A DNA stretch of 64,000 bases from Tropicimonas sp. IMCC6043 (GCF_004146235.1 NZ_SELO01000002.1:1-64000); one strand, 5' to 3'; numbered from the stretch's first letter, positions 8,780 through 18,677 are shown. Notes: generated from the letters alone by a model not told the origin. Translations and numbers: made by a program.

Positions 8780-10159
8780 GTGATGCCACTTGAGATGGGG
8801 AGGCATTTGCACGTGGGGACAAGGAACGACATAGACGGCCTGATCGGCTTCATTGGCCACGACGACCTTTGGCGTGAGCGTCTGGCCAGCGTCATGGACG
8901 AACATCTGTTGCCCGCCATGGAGGAGTTCGAGGTCGATTTCGAGGAACTCGGTGACATCCTTGGTGAGAGTTGGCCGATGGTCTTGTGGGGATGTGCCTT
9001 CGAGGATTTCCTCGGCAGGACCTACGATCCGGACGATCAGAACATCGTCGACCTCTATCTCAAGCGTCGGGGTTGGAAGGAAACTGCCCAGAACCGGGCC
9101 TATTTCGAGGCTCTGCGGGACGCGCCGGTCAGCCTGTATGAAGTGAGCGCAATCAAACCGGGCGTGTCCATGGTGCTGCGGGATCTTCTGAGCGACGCCG
9201 CGCCCGTCACGGTCCGCGAGAAAAGCGCAACACAGATGCTGAAACCGTGGGACCGGATCGCCGTGCGAATCGTCCCGGAACGAGATCACCATGTCATTTC
9301 GGGCGCGCTGCTGCCCTTCCCGGCGGAGGCGGTTGACCTCCTGACCGACGTGTTGCGGGACGCCCTGAATCTGGGAAGACGGAAAAAGCTACGCCTCTCG
9401 GCCAACCAGCGCCGCCAATGCGCGCCGCTCTTCGCCAATGCCTGGCTCTTCGAAAGCCTGCCGAGGGCGCTCGACATCGAACCCATGCAGCTTGGAAACA
9501 TCGATGGCGACGAACTGGTGTTCCACGACCTGCGTTTTCCACTGGCCGCGGGTGTGGTTCAGAAAGATGTCGTAGCCCGACTGGCGCGGGTGCCGGCATT
9601 TGATCCTGCCGGGCCGAAAGTCTGGAACTGGTTGGTGGCAGAAGGAACGCCCGCCACCAGACCGGCGGGCGGCATCGCCCTTGGTCAGGCGATTTCCGGC
9701 GCCACGGTCCTGGGCATGCTGGAGCTGAAGGGGAAGGCGTTGACCCTGTCCGTCAACTCGGCTGCGCGGGCAGACCGGGGCGAGGCCCTGATCATGGACG
9801 GACTCGGGGACCTCCTGAAACCGCCACTGACCGCGATCCGGACGGTCCAGCAGATGATGGCCGAGCGCGACGACACCGACGGCCTTCAGAATGAGGACGA
9901 GATCCCACCAGAGATCGCCCGGCAGATCGTGCACGACCATCTGGACCGGCATTACCGCGACATACTCGACCAGCCCGTCCCGGCCCTCGGCGACAAGACG
10001 CCCCGTCTGGCGACGCGCAGTGCGGCCGGCCGAAAGAAGGTCGTCGAATGGCTGAAACTGATCGAGAACCGGAGTGCAAGCCAACCGGGATCGCCATTGG
10101 CCGAGCATGACTTCGGTTGGATGTGGGAGGAACTCGGCGTCGCCGACGAGAGGCAATGA
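8780..10159 (+). CDS. Hypothetical protein, 459 aa, with ParS/MbcA-like C-terminal motif
   Basis: Not recognised with certainty. Residues 25-130 are acidic and helical. The middle (about 120-200) has a pattern APVSLYEVSAIKPGVSMVL...REKSATQMLKPWDRIAVRIVP, which looks like a small beta domain. Near the end QPVPALGDKTPRLATRSAAG, followed by RKKVVEWL, resembles the toxin-binding motif of MbcA/ParS/Xre antitoxins, but no toxin gene adjoins. From memory, long proteins of this layout are often annotated only through a C-terminal SEC-C zinc motif, which this copy lacks. The start is uncertain: GTG at 8780, ATG at 8783 or 8795, or GTG at 8811 behind GGGGAGG. The frame is open back to 8708. Confidence 0.6.
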   Translation: MMPLEMGRHLHVGTRNDIDGLIGFIGHDDLWRERLASVMDEHLLPAMEEFEVDFEELGDILGESWPMVLWGCAFEDFLGRTYDPDDQNIVDLYLKRRGWKETAQNRAYFEALRDAPVSLYEVSAIKPGVSMVLRDLLSDAAPVTVREKSATQMLKPWDRIAVRIVPERDHHVISGALLPFPAEAVDLLTDVLRDALNLGRRKKLRLSANQRRQCAPLFANAWLFESLPRALDIEPMQLGNIDGDELVFHDLRFPLAAGVVQKDVVARLARVPAFDPAGPKVWNWLVAEGTPATRPAGGIALGQAISGATVLGMLELKGKALTLSVNSAARADRGEALIMDGLGDLLKPPLTAIRTVQQMMAERDDTDGLQNEDEIPPEIARQIVHDHLDRHYRDILDQPVPALGDKTPRLATRSAAGRKKVVEWLKLIENRSASQPGSPLAEHDFGWMWEELGVADERQ

Positions 10160-10162
10160 CGC

Positions 10163-10546
10163 CATGACACTGCGTTCGAGGTCGATGATGCGATATCAAG
10201 TCACTTTTCGCGCAGGAGAGGAGTTCTGCACTCGTCTCGAAAGCCGGTCCATTGGCGAAGGCGAAACGTGTGAAACGAATCCGCTGGCTGATCAGGAGTC
10301 GGAACCCAGACTGGACGACAATGGATCGGTGTCGAGAATCACGGCAAGCGACCGTTCCGAAGCCAGCCTTTGGTGGGCGTCAATTTCCTGGGTGACGGAG
10401 CACGACATCCCGCCCGCCAGCCAAACTTGACGTTGGTTCCGTCCAGAGGACTCGTCAAACGTTGATGTGGCGTTGATGTAAAACGCGACATCAAAAACTC
10501 GATCGGCCGAAGCCGACTTCAAGTCTTTGATATTGTGTGTGATTTT
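10163..10546. other. Intergenic stretch with a doubtful 88-codon ORF
   Basis: Between the 459-aa gene and the tRNA. An ORF from ATG 10164 to 10430 follows GAGAGG at fair spacing and lies four bases after the upstream stop, so a short co-transcribed gene is possible. Its product has no recognisable motif and its composition does not look like protein. Nothing else is seen. Confidence 0.35.
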
Positions 10547-10623
<77 letters not shown>

Positions 10624-11116
10624 CCAAGAGCGGCTTACCTAGACCTGCTTCGATCGGGCCGCAAGAGCAAAATCGACAGGGCCATCAAAAAATCTTTAGA
10701 GCCTCGAACACCCTTTGGTGGCCGACCTTTGGAGGCACGTTTCGCACGCCCGGCCGATCAAAACTTGCAGGGTGCGTGCCGCTTGGCGCAAGTTCCGACA
10801 GGCAGCGGCGTTGGAGGGTCGTCATGAATCTTGGCGGAACCAGAATCGTTACAATCGCGCAATGCGAGTCTGGCTGGACAATAGCGATCGGGACTCCGAC
10901 CCGCGAAGATTTCCGCACTCGGATCGCCCGAGGCCGATTCGGGCGACTCCGATGGCGCTTTCACATCCCCCGCCCGCGGCCCGTGGTCCTGTCGGCTCGG
11001 AGAGCCCGTTTCGCCGGATCCTGCGCTGCCGTCGTCACAACTGTTGCCGGCGCCCGTGATCTCCTTTTGTCGGGACCGAGACGCCAAAAGGCACCGCTTT
11101 GATGGGAGCATCCCGG
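10624..11116. other. Intergenic region, no gene seen
   Basis: About 490 bases between the tRNA-fMet and the lipoprotein hydrolase. ORFs here are short, overlap in several frames and have no recognisable motif. The tRNA promoter should lie just right of 10623. No strong terminator or repeat is visible. Confidence 0.45.
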
Positions 11117-11992
11117 ATGTGGACCAATCCGCTCGTCTGGGCCGTATTGGCACTGCTCGTTGTTTTCGGTCTCGTGGGTTGCAACGTCCTCGCTCGGTAT
11201 TACGGCTTCGGCACTGCCGCGCTGACGCCTGAGCAGCTCTCCGCAAAGCTTCGGCCGAGCTACCGGACTTACCTGCCGGACGGCCCCGGTCCGTTTCCCG
11301 CCGCCTTGCTCTTTTCCGGATGCGACGGGCCGAAAGACAACATGGAACGATGGGCGCAGTCGGTCGTCGACCAGGGCTGGGCGGCCGTGATCGTCGATAG
11401 CCACGGACCACGCGGTCTCAACGACGCACAGCTTTGGCGGCTGGTCTGCATCGGCCAGATCCTGCCCGGCCCGGAGCGTGCCGGCGATGTTGCCGTTGCA
11501 ATCGAGGACGCCAGGGCCATGGAGGCCGTCGACCCGGACCGGATCGTCCTGATCGGCGCGTCGCATGGCGGATGGTCTGTGCTCGACATGCTCTCTCTTC
11601 ACGGCCAGGGTGCGCGGCCGCACAACCTCACCCGTTGGCCCGAAAGCATCCGCGCGCGCGGTCTCGAGGGCATCGCCGGCGTGATCCTGCTCTATCCTTA
11701 TTGCGGCGTGGCGAGCCAGGTTCGGAGCAACGGCTGGAAGGCGGATGTGCCGGCGCTCTTCCTGCTGGTCAAGGACGACACGATCGTCGACGAGGATTCC
11801 TGTATCGACGTGATCGAGCGGATGCGGGCGGCGGGACGGCCGGTCGAGACGCACCTCTTCGAGGGCACGACGCACGGATTCGACCAGGCCGAAAAGAACG
11901 CATTCAGCATGCTGGAATTCTCGCCCGAAGCGATCGAGCGGGCCAAGGAGATCACGCGGCGCTTCCTCGCGGACATCGCGGACGGCAGTTGA
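11117..11992 (+). CDS. Lipoprotein alpha/beta hydrolase, dienelactone-hydrolase family
   Basis: Predicted envelope-anchored hydrolase of the dienelactone hydrolase/acylaminoacyl-peptidase fold. The N-terminus is a hydrophobic signal (LVWAVLALLVVFGLVGC) with an LVGC lipobox, so the mature protein should begin at that cysteine. The catalytic serine lies in GASHGG (about residue 160), the histidine in FEGTTHGFDQ near the C-terminus, and an aspartate probably in LLVKDDTIVDE. The ATG at 11117 is chosen because GGGAG sits eight bases upstream; ATG 11102 or TTG 11099 would only lengthen the signal. It lies upstream of trpA with a 99-base gap. The substrate is unknown. Confidence 0.8.
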   Translation: MWTNPLVWAVLALLVVFGLVGCNVLARYYGFGTAALTPEQLSAKLRPSYRTYLPDGPGPFPAALLFSGCDGPKDNMERWAQSVVDQGWAAVIVDSHGPRGLNDAQLWRLVCIGQILPGPERAGDVAVAIEDARAMEAVDPDRIVLIGASHGGWSVLDMLSLHGQGARPHNLTRWPESIRARGLEGIAGVILLYPYCGVASQVRSNGWKADVPALFLLVKDDTIVDEDSCIDVIERMRAAGRPVETHLFEGTTHGFDQAEKNAFSMLEFSPEAIERAKEITRRFLADIADGS

Positions 11993-12091
11993 ACGTCGAC
12001 GGCTTCAGCCGGCCAACAGCCCCGGCCGACTCCCTGCTTGATTTTCCCGGCCGCATTCTGCAAGGCAGTCCGGACCATTTGCGAGGACGCC

Positions 12092-12883
12092 ATGACACGG
12101 ATCGACGACACTTTCGCGCGGCTGAGAGCCGAAGGGAAAAAGGCCTTCGTCGCCTATGTGATGGCGGGCGACCCCGACTACGAGACCTCGCTCGAGGTGG
12201 TGAAGGGCCTGCCCGGCGCCGGCGTCGACATCATCGAGCTCGGCATCCCCTTCACCGACCCGATGGCCGACGGCCCGACGATCCAGCGCGCCGGCCAGCG
12301 TGCGCTGGAGGGCGGCCAGACGCTGCAGAAGACGCTCGACCTCGCCACAGCATTCCGCAAAGGCGACCAGACGACGCCGATCGTCGCCATGGGTTATTAC
12401 AACCCGATCTACAGTCGCGGCGTCGACCGTTTCCTTGCCGACGCACGAGAGGCCGGGATCGATGGGCTGATCGTCGTCGACCTCCCGCCCGAAGAGGATG
12501 AAGAGCTCTGCCTGCCGGCCCAGGCCGCGGGGCTCAACTTCATCCGCCTCGCCACCCCGACGACCGACGACAAGCGCCTGCCCAAGGTGCTGCAGAACAC
12601 GTCCGGTTTCGTGTATTACGTCTCGATCACCGGCATCACCGGCGCCGCCGAGGCGCAGGCAAGCGATGTCGGCCCCGAGGTCGCCCGGATCAAGGCGAAG
12701 ACCGATCTGCCGGTGATCGTCGGCTTCGGCGTCAACTCGCCGGCGAGGGCCGAAGCAATCGCCGGCGTCGCTGATGGCACCGTCGTCGGCTCGGCCATCG
12801 TCAAGCTGATCGGCGAGGGCCGGCCGGTGGCCGAGGTCCTCGACTTCGTGAAGGGCCTCGCCGACGGAGCACACAGGGCCTAG
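12092..12883 (+). CDS. trpA: Tryptophan synthase alpha subunit
   Basis: Catalyses cleavage of indole-3-glycerol phosphate to indole and glyceraldehyde 3-phosphate, passing indole to TrpB in the alpha2-beta2 complex. A TIM barrel of 263 aa, normal length. The catalytic glutamate sits in [15 protein letters not shown] together with the catalytic aspartate; the phosphate-binding part is seen in GFGVNSP and [10 protein letters not shown]. The start is ATG 12092, where homology begins ([11 protein letters not shown]); an upstream TTG/ATG at 12038 is not supported. trpB is not adjacent, which is unusual for the whole bacterial domain but fits alphaproteobacteria with a split trp operon or trpB located elsewhere; the flanks here are unrelated. 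Confidence 0.97.
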   Translation: MTRIDDTFARLRAEGKKAFVAYVMAGDPDYETSLEVVKGLPGAGVDIIELGIPFTDPMADGPTIQRAGQRALEGGQTLQKTLDLATAFRKGDQTTPIVAMGYYNPIYSRGVDRFLADAREAGIDGLIVVDLPPEEDEELCLPAQAAGLNFIRLATPTTDDKRLPKVLQNTSGFVYYVSITGITGAAEAQASDVGPEVARIKAKTDLPVIVGFGVNSPARAEAIAGVADGTVVGSAIVKLIGEGRPVAEVLDFVKGLADGAHRA

Positions 12884-12918
12884 GCGCCGGTCGCACCAGA
12901 ACGGGCAGGAGGCCGCCG

Positions 12919-13986
12919 ATGCATTCCGATCTTGCCTGCCCGACCTGCCGGGTGCCGCTGACCCGGACCGCCGACGGCGCGTCCCTCGCCTGCTCCGCCT
13001 GCGACACTGGCTACCCGATCGTTTCGGGGCGACTTCCCATCCTCGTGCCTGACCCGCTTCGCCATGTCACCGCCGAGCGGCAGGTGCTCGCCGGCTTTGC
13101 CGACCAGCATGAGGAGGGCGCGCGGGGCTATGCCGCACTTGCCGGGCGCGGCAGCCTCCGGGCGGAGACGATGCGCGGCATCTCGCACGCGCTGGCCGGG
13201 AACGCCGCGCTCCTGCGCGACCTTGCCGGGACATTGCCGGAGGTCGAGACCGAGCCCTTCGCCTACCAGGTACCGCCGGGCGCCGACCTCCTGAACGCGC
13301 TGCTCCGCGACTGGGGCGGATCCGCATCCGCCGAGGCGGAAATCGCCGCCACCTTCGAAGCGGTCACCGGCGCGTTCGGAACGGAGACGCCGGGTCGCTG
13401 CCTCCTCCTCGGCGCCGGCACGGGCCGGCTGCTCTGCGCCCTCGCCGAGAACCTGCCGGAGATCGTCGGGGTCGACCTCTCGCTCGGCATGGCACTGCTC
13501 TATGACCGGCTCTGCGAGACAGGCCGGATCGGATTCCACCACCCGATGGTCGGCAATTTCCGCCGCGCAGAAGACGAGATCCGCCGCCTCGAGGCGCGCC
13601 ACGCGCTCGCCCCGCGCCGCCCAGCCTATCTCGTCGCCGACGCCGCGCGGCTGCCATTCACAGACGGCCAGTTCGACACCGTGCTCTCGCCCTATTTCAC
13701 CGACCTGATGCCGCTCTCCCGGCTGCTGCCCGAGATGCGCCGTATCCTGCGCCCGTGCGGGCGCTTCCTGCATTTCGGCCCGCTCGGCTATGCCTTCTCC
13801 CCCGGCGAGGAGGAGTATTACGCCGCGGACCAGTTGCCCGATGCCTTCGCGCAATTCGGTTTCCGGATGGGCCCGCAGCGTCACGTCGAGACGAGCTATC
13901 TTGCCGACCCGCGCCGTCTCAACCGCCTGGGCTTCGACAACCTGCTCTTCGTGGCGCGTTCAGAGCCCATCGGCGATCGCGACTGA
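12919..13986 (+). CDS. SAM-dependent methyltransferase with N-terminal Trm112-like zinc ribbon
   Basis: Class I methyltransferase of 355 aa. Residues 6-45 contain two CxxC pairs (CPTCRVPL and CSACDTGYPI), followed by SGRLPILVPDP, the Trm112-like zinc ribbon often fused to methyltransferases. The Rossmann SAM-binding motif is LLLGAGTGRLL (about residue 160), with VDLSLGM as the acidic ribose-binding strand. Later segments (GNFRRAEDEI, the DAARLPF loop) recall the N2227/carnosine-methyltransferase group, though the substrate is not determinable. AGGAGG lies eight bases before the ATG at 12919. It follows trpA by 35 bases and may be co-transcribed. Confidence 0.8.
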   Translation: MHSDLACPTCRVPLTRTADGASLACSACDTGYPIVSGRLPILVPDPLRHVTAERQVLAGFADQHEEGARGYAALAGRGSLRAETMRGISHALAGNAALLRDLAGTLPEVETEPFAYQVPPGADLLNALLRDWGGSASAEAEIAATFEAVTGAFGTETPGRCLLLGAGTGRLLCALAENLPEIVGVDLSLGMALLYDRLCETGRIGFHHPMVGNFRRAEDEIRRLEARHALAPRRPAYLVADAARLPFTDGQFDTVLSPYFTDLMPLSRLLPEMRRILRPCGRFLHFGPLGYAFSPGEEEYYAADQLPDAFAQFGFRMGPQRHVETSYLADPRRLNRLGFDNLLFVARSEPIGDRD

Positions 13987-14074
13987 CTGCGGGGGAATAA
14001 GGCCGGCTTGGCATTGCGATGGCAGTGGCCCGCCGGTAAAGGTCTCACAGCAGTTTCGTGAAGGAGCAAGCGGC

Positions 14075-15244
14075 ATGCCGGTCATCACCAACATTGAGGA
14101 TCTCAAGACGATTTACCGGCGCCGGGTGCCGAAGATGTTCTACGACTACGCCGAATCCGGCAGCTGGACCGAACAGACCTTTTCCGAAAATGTCTCCGAT
14201 TTCGCAAAGATCCGCCTGCGCCAGCGGGTGGCCATCGACATGACGGGCCGCTCGACCGCCTCCGAGATGGTCGGCCAGCCGGTCGAAATGCCGGTGGCGC
14301 TCGCCCCGGTGGGCCTGCTCGGCATGCAGCATGCCGATGGCGAGATCGCTGCCGCCCGAGCCGCCGAACGCTTCGGTGTGCCCTTCACGCTCTCCACCAT
14401 GTCGATCTGCTCCATCGAGGACGTGGCAGAGAACACGCGCAAGCCCTTCTGGTTCCAGCTCTACACCATGACCGACGAGGATTTCGTGCGCCGCCTGATC
14501 GGCCGCGCGAAGGACGCCGGCTGTTCCGCGCTTGTGATCACACTCGACCTGCAGATGATCGGCCAGCGCCACAAGGATCTCAAGAACGGCCTCTCCGCCC
14601 CGCCTAAGCCGACGCTGAAGAACTGGATCGACCTGTCCACCCGCTGGGCTTGGGGTCTCGGCATGCTGGGTACTAAGCGGCGCGAGTTCGGCAATATTGT
14701 CGGCCATGCCCAAGGGGTCGAGGACCCCTCGTCGCTCTTCGAATGGACCGCAAAGCAGTTCGACCAGGCGCTTGACTGGAAGAAGGTCGAAAAGCTTATC
14801 GAGATGTGGGACGGCAAGGTGATCCTCAAGGGCATCCTCGATCCGGAGGACGCCAGGATGGCCGTCAAGGTCGGTGCCGACGCCATCATCATCTCCAATC
14901 ATGGCGGCCGTCAGATCGACGGCGCGCTGAGTTCGATCCGCATGCTTCGGCCGATCCTCGACGCGGTGGGCGGCGAGATCGAGGTCCATCTGGATAGCGG
15001 CATCCGCTCCGGCCAGGACGTGCTCAAGGCGGTCTCGATGGGCGCACAGGGGTGCTATATCGGCCGCGCCTTCGTTTACGGCCTCGGCGCCAATGGCGAG
15101 CAGGGCGTGATCCAGGCGCTGGAGGTGATCCGCAAGGAGCTCGACACCAACATGGCGCTCTGCGGCCGCCGGACGATCGGAGAGCTCGGGCGCGGCGTCC
15201 TGCTGATCCCGGAGGATTTCGAAGGTCGCTGGCAACAGGACTGA
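14075..15244 (+). CDS. lldD: L-lactate dehydrogenase (FMN-dependent, quinone-linked)
   Basis: Member of the FMN-dependent alpha-hydroxy-acid dehydrogenase family, 389 aa. It oxidises L-lactate to pyruvate at the membrane, passing electrons to quinone. FMN and substrate motifs are present: PVALAPVGLLGMQHADGE, FTLSTMS, FWFQLY, the catalytic histidine and arginine in SNHGGRQIDGA, and LDSGIRSGQDVLKA with GRAFVYGLGA. The ATG at 14075 is chosen from AAGGAG eight bases upstream and from homology; the frame is open further upstream without support. Neighbouring acs and the symporter suggest a lactate/acetate utilisation region. Other alpha-hydroxy acids are possible substrates. Confidence 0.9.
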   Translation: MPVITNIEDLKTIYRRRVPKMFYDYAESGSWTEQTFSENVSDFAKIRLRQRVAIDMTGRSTASEMVGQPVEMPVALAPVGLLGMQHADGEIAAARAAERFGVPFTLSTMSICSIEDVAENTRKPFWFQLYTMTDEDFVRRLIGRAKDAGCSALVITLDLQMIGQRHKDLKNGLSAPPKPTLKNWIDLSTRWAWGLGMLGTKRREFGNIVGHAQGVEDPSSLFEWTAKQFDQALDWKKVEKLIEMWDGKVILKGILDPEDARMAVKVGADAIIISNHGGRQIDGALSSIRMLRPILDAVGGEIEVHLDSGIRSGQDVLKAVSMGAQGCYIGRAFVYGLGANGEQGVIQALEVIRKELDTNMALCGRRTIGELGRGVLLIPEDFEGRWQQD

Positions 15245-15390
15245 CGACCGCTGAGGGCGACTCGATTCCCGCCCGACCGGGCGGGAAAATCACGAGACAG
15301 TCGCCACAATCCGCCCCCCTCGCCCCGGCGAAGCTTCCCTTACGACAGTTACGACCGCTTTCGCGCCGGCCGGCGCGGATTAGTGATCAC

Positions 15391-15521
15391 GCGTTTTCAA
15401 CCTGCAGACCTCAGACAATGCATTGTTTTCAAATGTGTTTGCGCTCACATATGAAAACAAATTTTCACCATACATGCCTTCCGGGTGAAAACTTTTACAG
15501 AAAAATCATTTTTGTGAAAAG
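15391..15521. promoter_or_regulatory. Cluster of TTTTCA/TGAAAA boxes upstream of acs
   Basis: In an A/T-rich island of the 412-base lldD-acs gap, six copies of TTTTCA or its complement lie within about 130 bases. Four form two inverted pairs: a 15-base arm pair at 15423-15437 and 15446-15460 (TTGTTTTCAAATGTG and its complement with one mismatch, spacer TTTGCGCT), and TTTTCACC at 15462-15469 with GGTGAAAA at 15484-15491. Further copies lie near 15393 and 15516. The layout suggests a cooperative operator array for acs, 140-260 bases before the start codon. The regulator is unknown. The remaining parts of the gap show nothing else. Confidence 0.5.
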
Positions 15522-15656
15522 ACTTATCCGTTTTTTGACGGACGGGGTTAGAGTGCCTTCAAGCCGCGACCAGGGGAGGGGAGCGTCTTGGGGCATTGAT
15601 GGCCCGGGAAGAAACCTCCGAAAGGTTCGCAGACGCAATTTCAGGGAGGGAAATCC

Positions 15657-17621
15657 ATGACGACCAAGACCAAGGCCCCCGAAATCGGAGCCATCCCAGC
15701 CGAATTCGCCAAGAATGCCCATATCGACGAAAAGAAATACGAGGAGATGTATGCCGCCTCGATCACCGACCCGGAGGCGTTCTGGGGAGAGCACGGCAAG
15801 CGGCTCGACTGGATCAAGCCCTACACCAAGGTGAAGAACACCTCCTTCGAGCCTGGCAACATTGACATCAAGTGGTTCGAGGACGGCACGCTCAACGTGG
15901 CCGCAAACTGTATCGACCGCCACCTCGCGAAGCGCGGCAACCAGACCGCGATCATCTTCGAGCCGGACGATATTCACGAACCGGCGCAGTACATCACCTA
16001 TCGCCAGCTGCACAATCAGGTCTGCAAGCTCGCCAACGTGCTGGAAGACCTCGGCATCCGCAAGGGTGACCGCGTCGTCATCTATCTGCCGATGATCCCC
16101 GAGGCGGCCTACGCAATGCTCGCCTGCGCCCGGATCGGCGCCATCCACTCCATCGTCTTCGCCGGTTTCTCGCCTGAGGCGTTGGCCGCCAGGGTCAACG
16201 GCTGCGACGCCAAGCTCATCATCACCGCCGATTACGCCCCGCGTGGCGGCCGCAAGACCCCGCTCAAGTCCAACACCGATGCCGCCCTGCTGCACTGCAT
16301 CCACGATCCCGAGGTGCTGATGGTCCGCCGGACGCGGGAACAGACCACCTGGGTCGACGGCCGCGACCACGACTACGGCGAGCTGATGCTCGAGGCCGAC
16401 GAGCACATGGTTCCGGTCGAGATGGAGGCCGAGGATCCGCTCTTCATCCTCTACACCTCCGGCTCCACCGGCCACCCGAAAGGCGTTGTGCATACCACCG
16501 GCGGCTATCTCGTCTACGCGGCGATGACACACGAATACACCTTCGACTATCACCCCGGCGATGTCTTCTGGTGCACAGCCGATGTCGGCTGGGTGACAGG
16601 CCACAGCTACATCGTTTACGGTCCGCTCGCCAATGGCGCGACCACCGTCATGTTCGAAGGCGTGCCGACCTATCCTGATCCCGGACGTTTCTGGGAAGTG
16701 GTCGAGAAGCACAAGGTGAACCAGTTCTACACCGCGCCGACCGCGATCCGCGCTCTGATGGGCAAGGGCACGGAGTGGGTCGAGAAACACGATCTCTCTT
16801 CGCTCAAGCTGCTGGGGTCTGTCGGCGAACCGATCAACCCGGAAGCCTGGAACTGGTACAACGAGAATGTCGGCAAAGGGAAATGCCCGATCGTCGACAC
16901 CTTCTGGCAAACCGAGACCGGCGGCCACATGATCACGCCGCTGCCCGGCGCTCATAAAGCGAAGCCCGGCTCGGCCACCAAGCCCTTCTTCGGAGTCCAA
17001 CCGGTGGTGCTCGACCCGCATTCCGGCACCGAGGTCACCCAGACCGAGGCCGAGGGCGTGCTCTGCATCAAGGATAGCTGGCCGGGGCAGATGCGCGGCG
17101 TCTGGGACGATCACGGCCGCTTCGAGAAGACCTATTTCGCGGATTACAAAGGCTACTACTTCTCCGGCGACGGCTGCCGCCGCGACGCGGACGGCTATTA
17201 CTGGATCACCGGCCGGGTCGACGACGTCATCAACGTCTCCGGCCACCGGATGGGCACGGCGGAGGTCGAGAGCGCGCTGGTGGCGCATGCCAAGGTCGCC
17301 GAGGCCGCGGTGGTGGGCTACCCGCATGAGCTGAAGGGTCAGGGCATCTATTGCTACGTCACGCTGATGAACGACGTCGAGCCCAGCGACGAGCTCATGA
17401 AGGAACTGCGCATGTGGGTGCGGCACGAGATCGGCCCGATCGCCTCGCCGGATCTCATCCAGTGGGCCCCCGGCCTGCCCAAGACACGCTCCGGCAAGAT
17501 CATGCGCCGCATCTTGCGCAAGATCGCCGAGAACGATTACGGATCCCTTGGAGACACCTCCACCCTCGCCGACCCTTCCGTGGTCGACGACCTGATCGAG
17601 AACCGTATGAACAAGGGATGA
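15657..17621 (+). CDS. acs: Acetyl-CoA synthetase (AMP-forming)
   Basis: Converts acetate, ATP and CoA to acetyl-CoA, AMP and pyrophosphate in the cytoplasm. Length 654 aa is normal. The AMP-binding loop reads [19 protein letters not shown] (about residue 265); [11 protein letters not shown] and the hinge region [17 protein letters not shown] follow, and the C-terminal [14 protein letters not shown] contains the lysine that in this family is inactivated by acetylation. AGGGAGGG precedes the ATG at 15657. adk begins four bases after its stop, then the symporter genes follow, so acetate uptake, activation and AMP recycling may share a transcript. The A/T-rich box cluster upstream is a likely control region. 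Confidence 0.97.
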   Translation: MTTKTKAPEIGAIPAEFAKNAHIDEKKYEEMYAASITDPEAFWGEHGKRLDWIKPYTKVKNTSFEPGNIDIKWFEDGTLNVAANCIDRHLAKRGNQTAIIFEPDDIHEPAQYITYRQLHNQVCKLANVLEDLGIRKGDRVVIYLPMIPEAAYAMLACARIGAIHSIVFAGFSPEALAARVNGCDAKLIITADYAPRGGRKTPLKSNTDAALLHCIHDPEVLMVRRTREQTTWVDGRDHDYGELMLEADEHMVPVEMEAEDPLFILYTSGSTGHPKGVVHTTGGYLVYAAMTHEYTFDYHPGDVFWCTADVGWVTGHSYIVYGPLANGATTVMFEGVPTYPDPGRFWEVVEKHKVNQFYTAPTAIRALMGKGTEWVEKHDLSSLKLLGSVGEPINPEAWNWYNENVGKGKCPIVDTFWQTETGGHMITPLPGAHKAKPGSATKPFFGVQPVVLDPHSGTEVTQTEAEGVLCIKDSWPGQMRGVWDDHGRFEKTYFADYKGYYFSGDGCRRDADGYYWITGRVDDVINVSGHRMGTAEVESALVAHAKVAEAAVVGYPHELKGQGIYCYVTLMNDVEPSDELMKELRMWVRHEIGPIASPDLIQWAPGLPKTRSGKIMRRILRKIAENDYGSLGDTSTLADPSVVDDLIENRMNKG

Positions 17622-17625
17622 CGCC

Positions 17626-18303
17626 ATGAGCCCCGAAAACACCCCGCCCGTTCTGATCCTGCTCGGCCCCCCGGGGGCCGGGAAGGGCACCCAGGCCCGC
17701 ATGCTCGAAGAGAAGTTCGGCCTGGTGCAACTCAGCACGGGCGACCTTCTCCGGGGCGCCGTCGCGGCCGGGACCGATGCCGGAAAGGCCGCGAAGGCCG
17801 TGATGGAAGCAGGACAGCTGGTGAGCGACGAGATCGTCATCGCGGTGCTGAAGGATCGCCTCGGCGATGACGACGTGAAGAACGGCATCATCCTCGACGG
17901 CTTCCCGCGCACAACCGCGCAGGCGGAAGCGCTGGATGGGCTGCTGGCCGCGCGTGGCCAGAAGATTAATGCCGCGATCAGCCTCGAGGTCGAGGACGAC
18001 GCGATGGTCGAGCGGATCTCGGGACGCTACACCTGCGCCAATTGCGGCGAGGGCTACCACGACACGTTCAAGAAACCGGAGGTCGAGGGTGTCTGCGACA
18101 AGTGTGGCGGCACCGAGTTCAATCGCAGGGCCGACGACAATGCCGAGACCGTGCGCTCGCGGCTCGAAGCCTATCACGCGCAGACCGCACCTCTGATAGA
18201 GTTCTACCAGGCGCGTGGCGTTCTCAAGGAGGTCGAAGCCATGGGCGCGATCGACGAGATCGCAGCGAAGCTTGCGGAAATCGTCGAGCAGGCCAAGGCC
18301 TGA
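17626..18303 (+). CDS. adk: Adenylate kinase with zinc-type LID
   Basis: Catalyses AMP + ATP to 2 ADP. 225 aa. The P-loop is GPPGAGKGT, the AMP-binding part LSTGDLLRGA and LDGFPRT. The LID carries four cysteines (CANCGEGYHD and CDKCGG), the zinc-type long form. Only four bases separate it from acs, whose product AMP it would recycle. Most alphaproteobacteria keep adk in the ribosomal spc operon, so this may be a second, pathway-dedicated copy; the rest of the genome is needed to tell. It is followed by a GGCGCC hairpin with loop TGGC (18315-18330), possibly an mRNA processing or attenuation site before the symporter genes. Confidence 0.95.
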   Translation: MSPENTPPVLILLGPPGAGKGTQARMLEEKFGLVQLSTGDLLRGAVAAGTDAGKAAKAVMEAGQLVSDEIVIAVLKDRLGDDDVKNGIILDGFPRTTAQAEALDGLLAARGQKINAAISLEVEDDAMVERISGRYTCANCGEGYHDTFKKPEVEGVCDKCGGTEFNRRADDNAETVRSRLEAYHAQTAPLIEFYQARGVLKEVEAMGAIDEIAAKLAEIVEQAKA

Positions 18304-18421
18304 TCGACGGGACGGGCGCCTGGCGGCGCCGGTCCGAGGGGCCACCCGAACATGGCCCAGGGGAAGGACCCCGCCATGCGTGAGGCATGTGCGGGAACGG
18401 GAAACTTATGGGAGGACCGCT

Positions 18422-18661
18422 ATGTCGGACAAACCTCAAGCCAATGCGTATTGGGCGGCGAACATCCGTATCGTCACCTGGTGCCTCGTGATCTGGGCTA
18501 TCGTGCCCTTCGGTTTCGGCATCTTGCTGGAACCGGTGATGCCGGGCTTCGCCTTCTGGGTTGCCCAGCAGGGATCAATCCTCGTCTTCCTGGCAATCAT
18601 CTTCTTCTACGCCTGGCGGATGAACGCACTCGACCGCGAACACGGCGTCGACGAGCAATAA
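18422..18661 (+). CDS. Small subunit of sodium:solute symporter (DUF4212 family)
   Basis: A 79-aa membrane protein with two transmembrane segments (about residues 18-38 and 48-68), of the DUF4212 type that is encoded directly before a large SSS-family symporter. It is thought to be the small subunit of that transporter. ATG 18422 follows GGGAGG at good spacing; the frame is open upstream but homology begins here. The stop is 16 bases from the next gene, so the pair is translated from one message. Confidence 0.88.
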   Translation: MSDKPQANAYWAANIRIVTWCLVIWAIVPFGFGILLEPVMPGFAFWVAQQGSILVFLAIIFFYAWRMNALDREHGVDEQ

Positions 18662-18677
18662 GAGGGACAGCGGACAG

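Noticed and set aside
10164-10430. 88-codon ORF just after the 459-aa gene
   Set aside because: It has a fair ribosome binding site but its product has no recognisable domain and looks random; kept only as a remark in the region entry.
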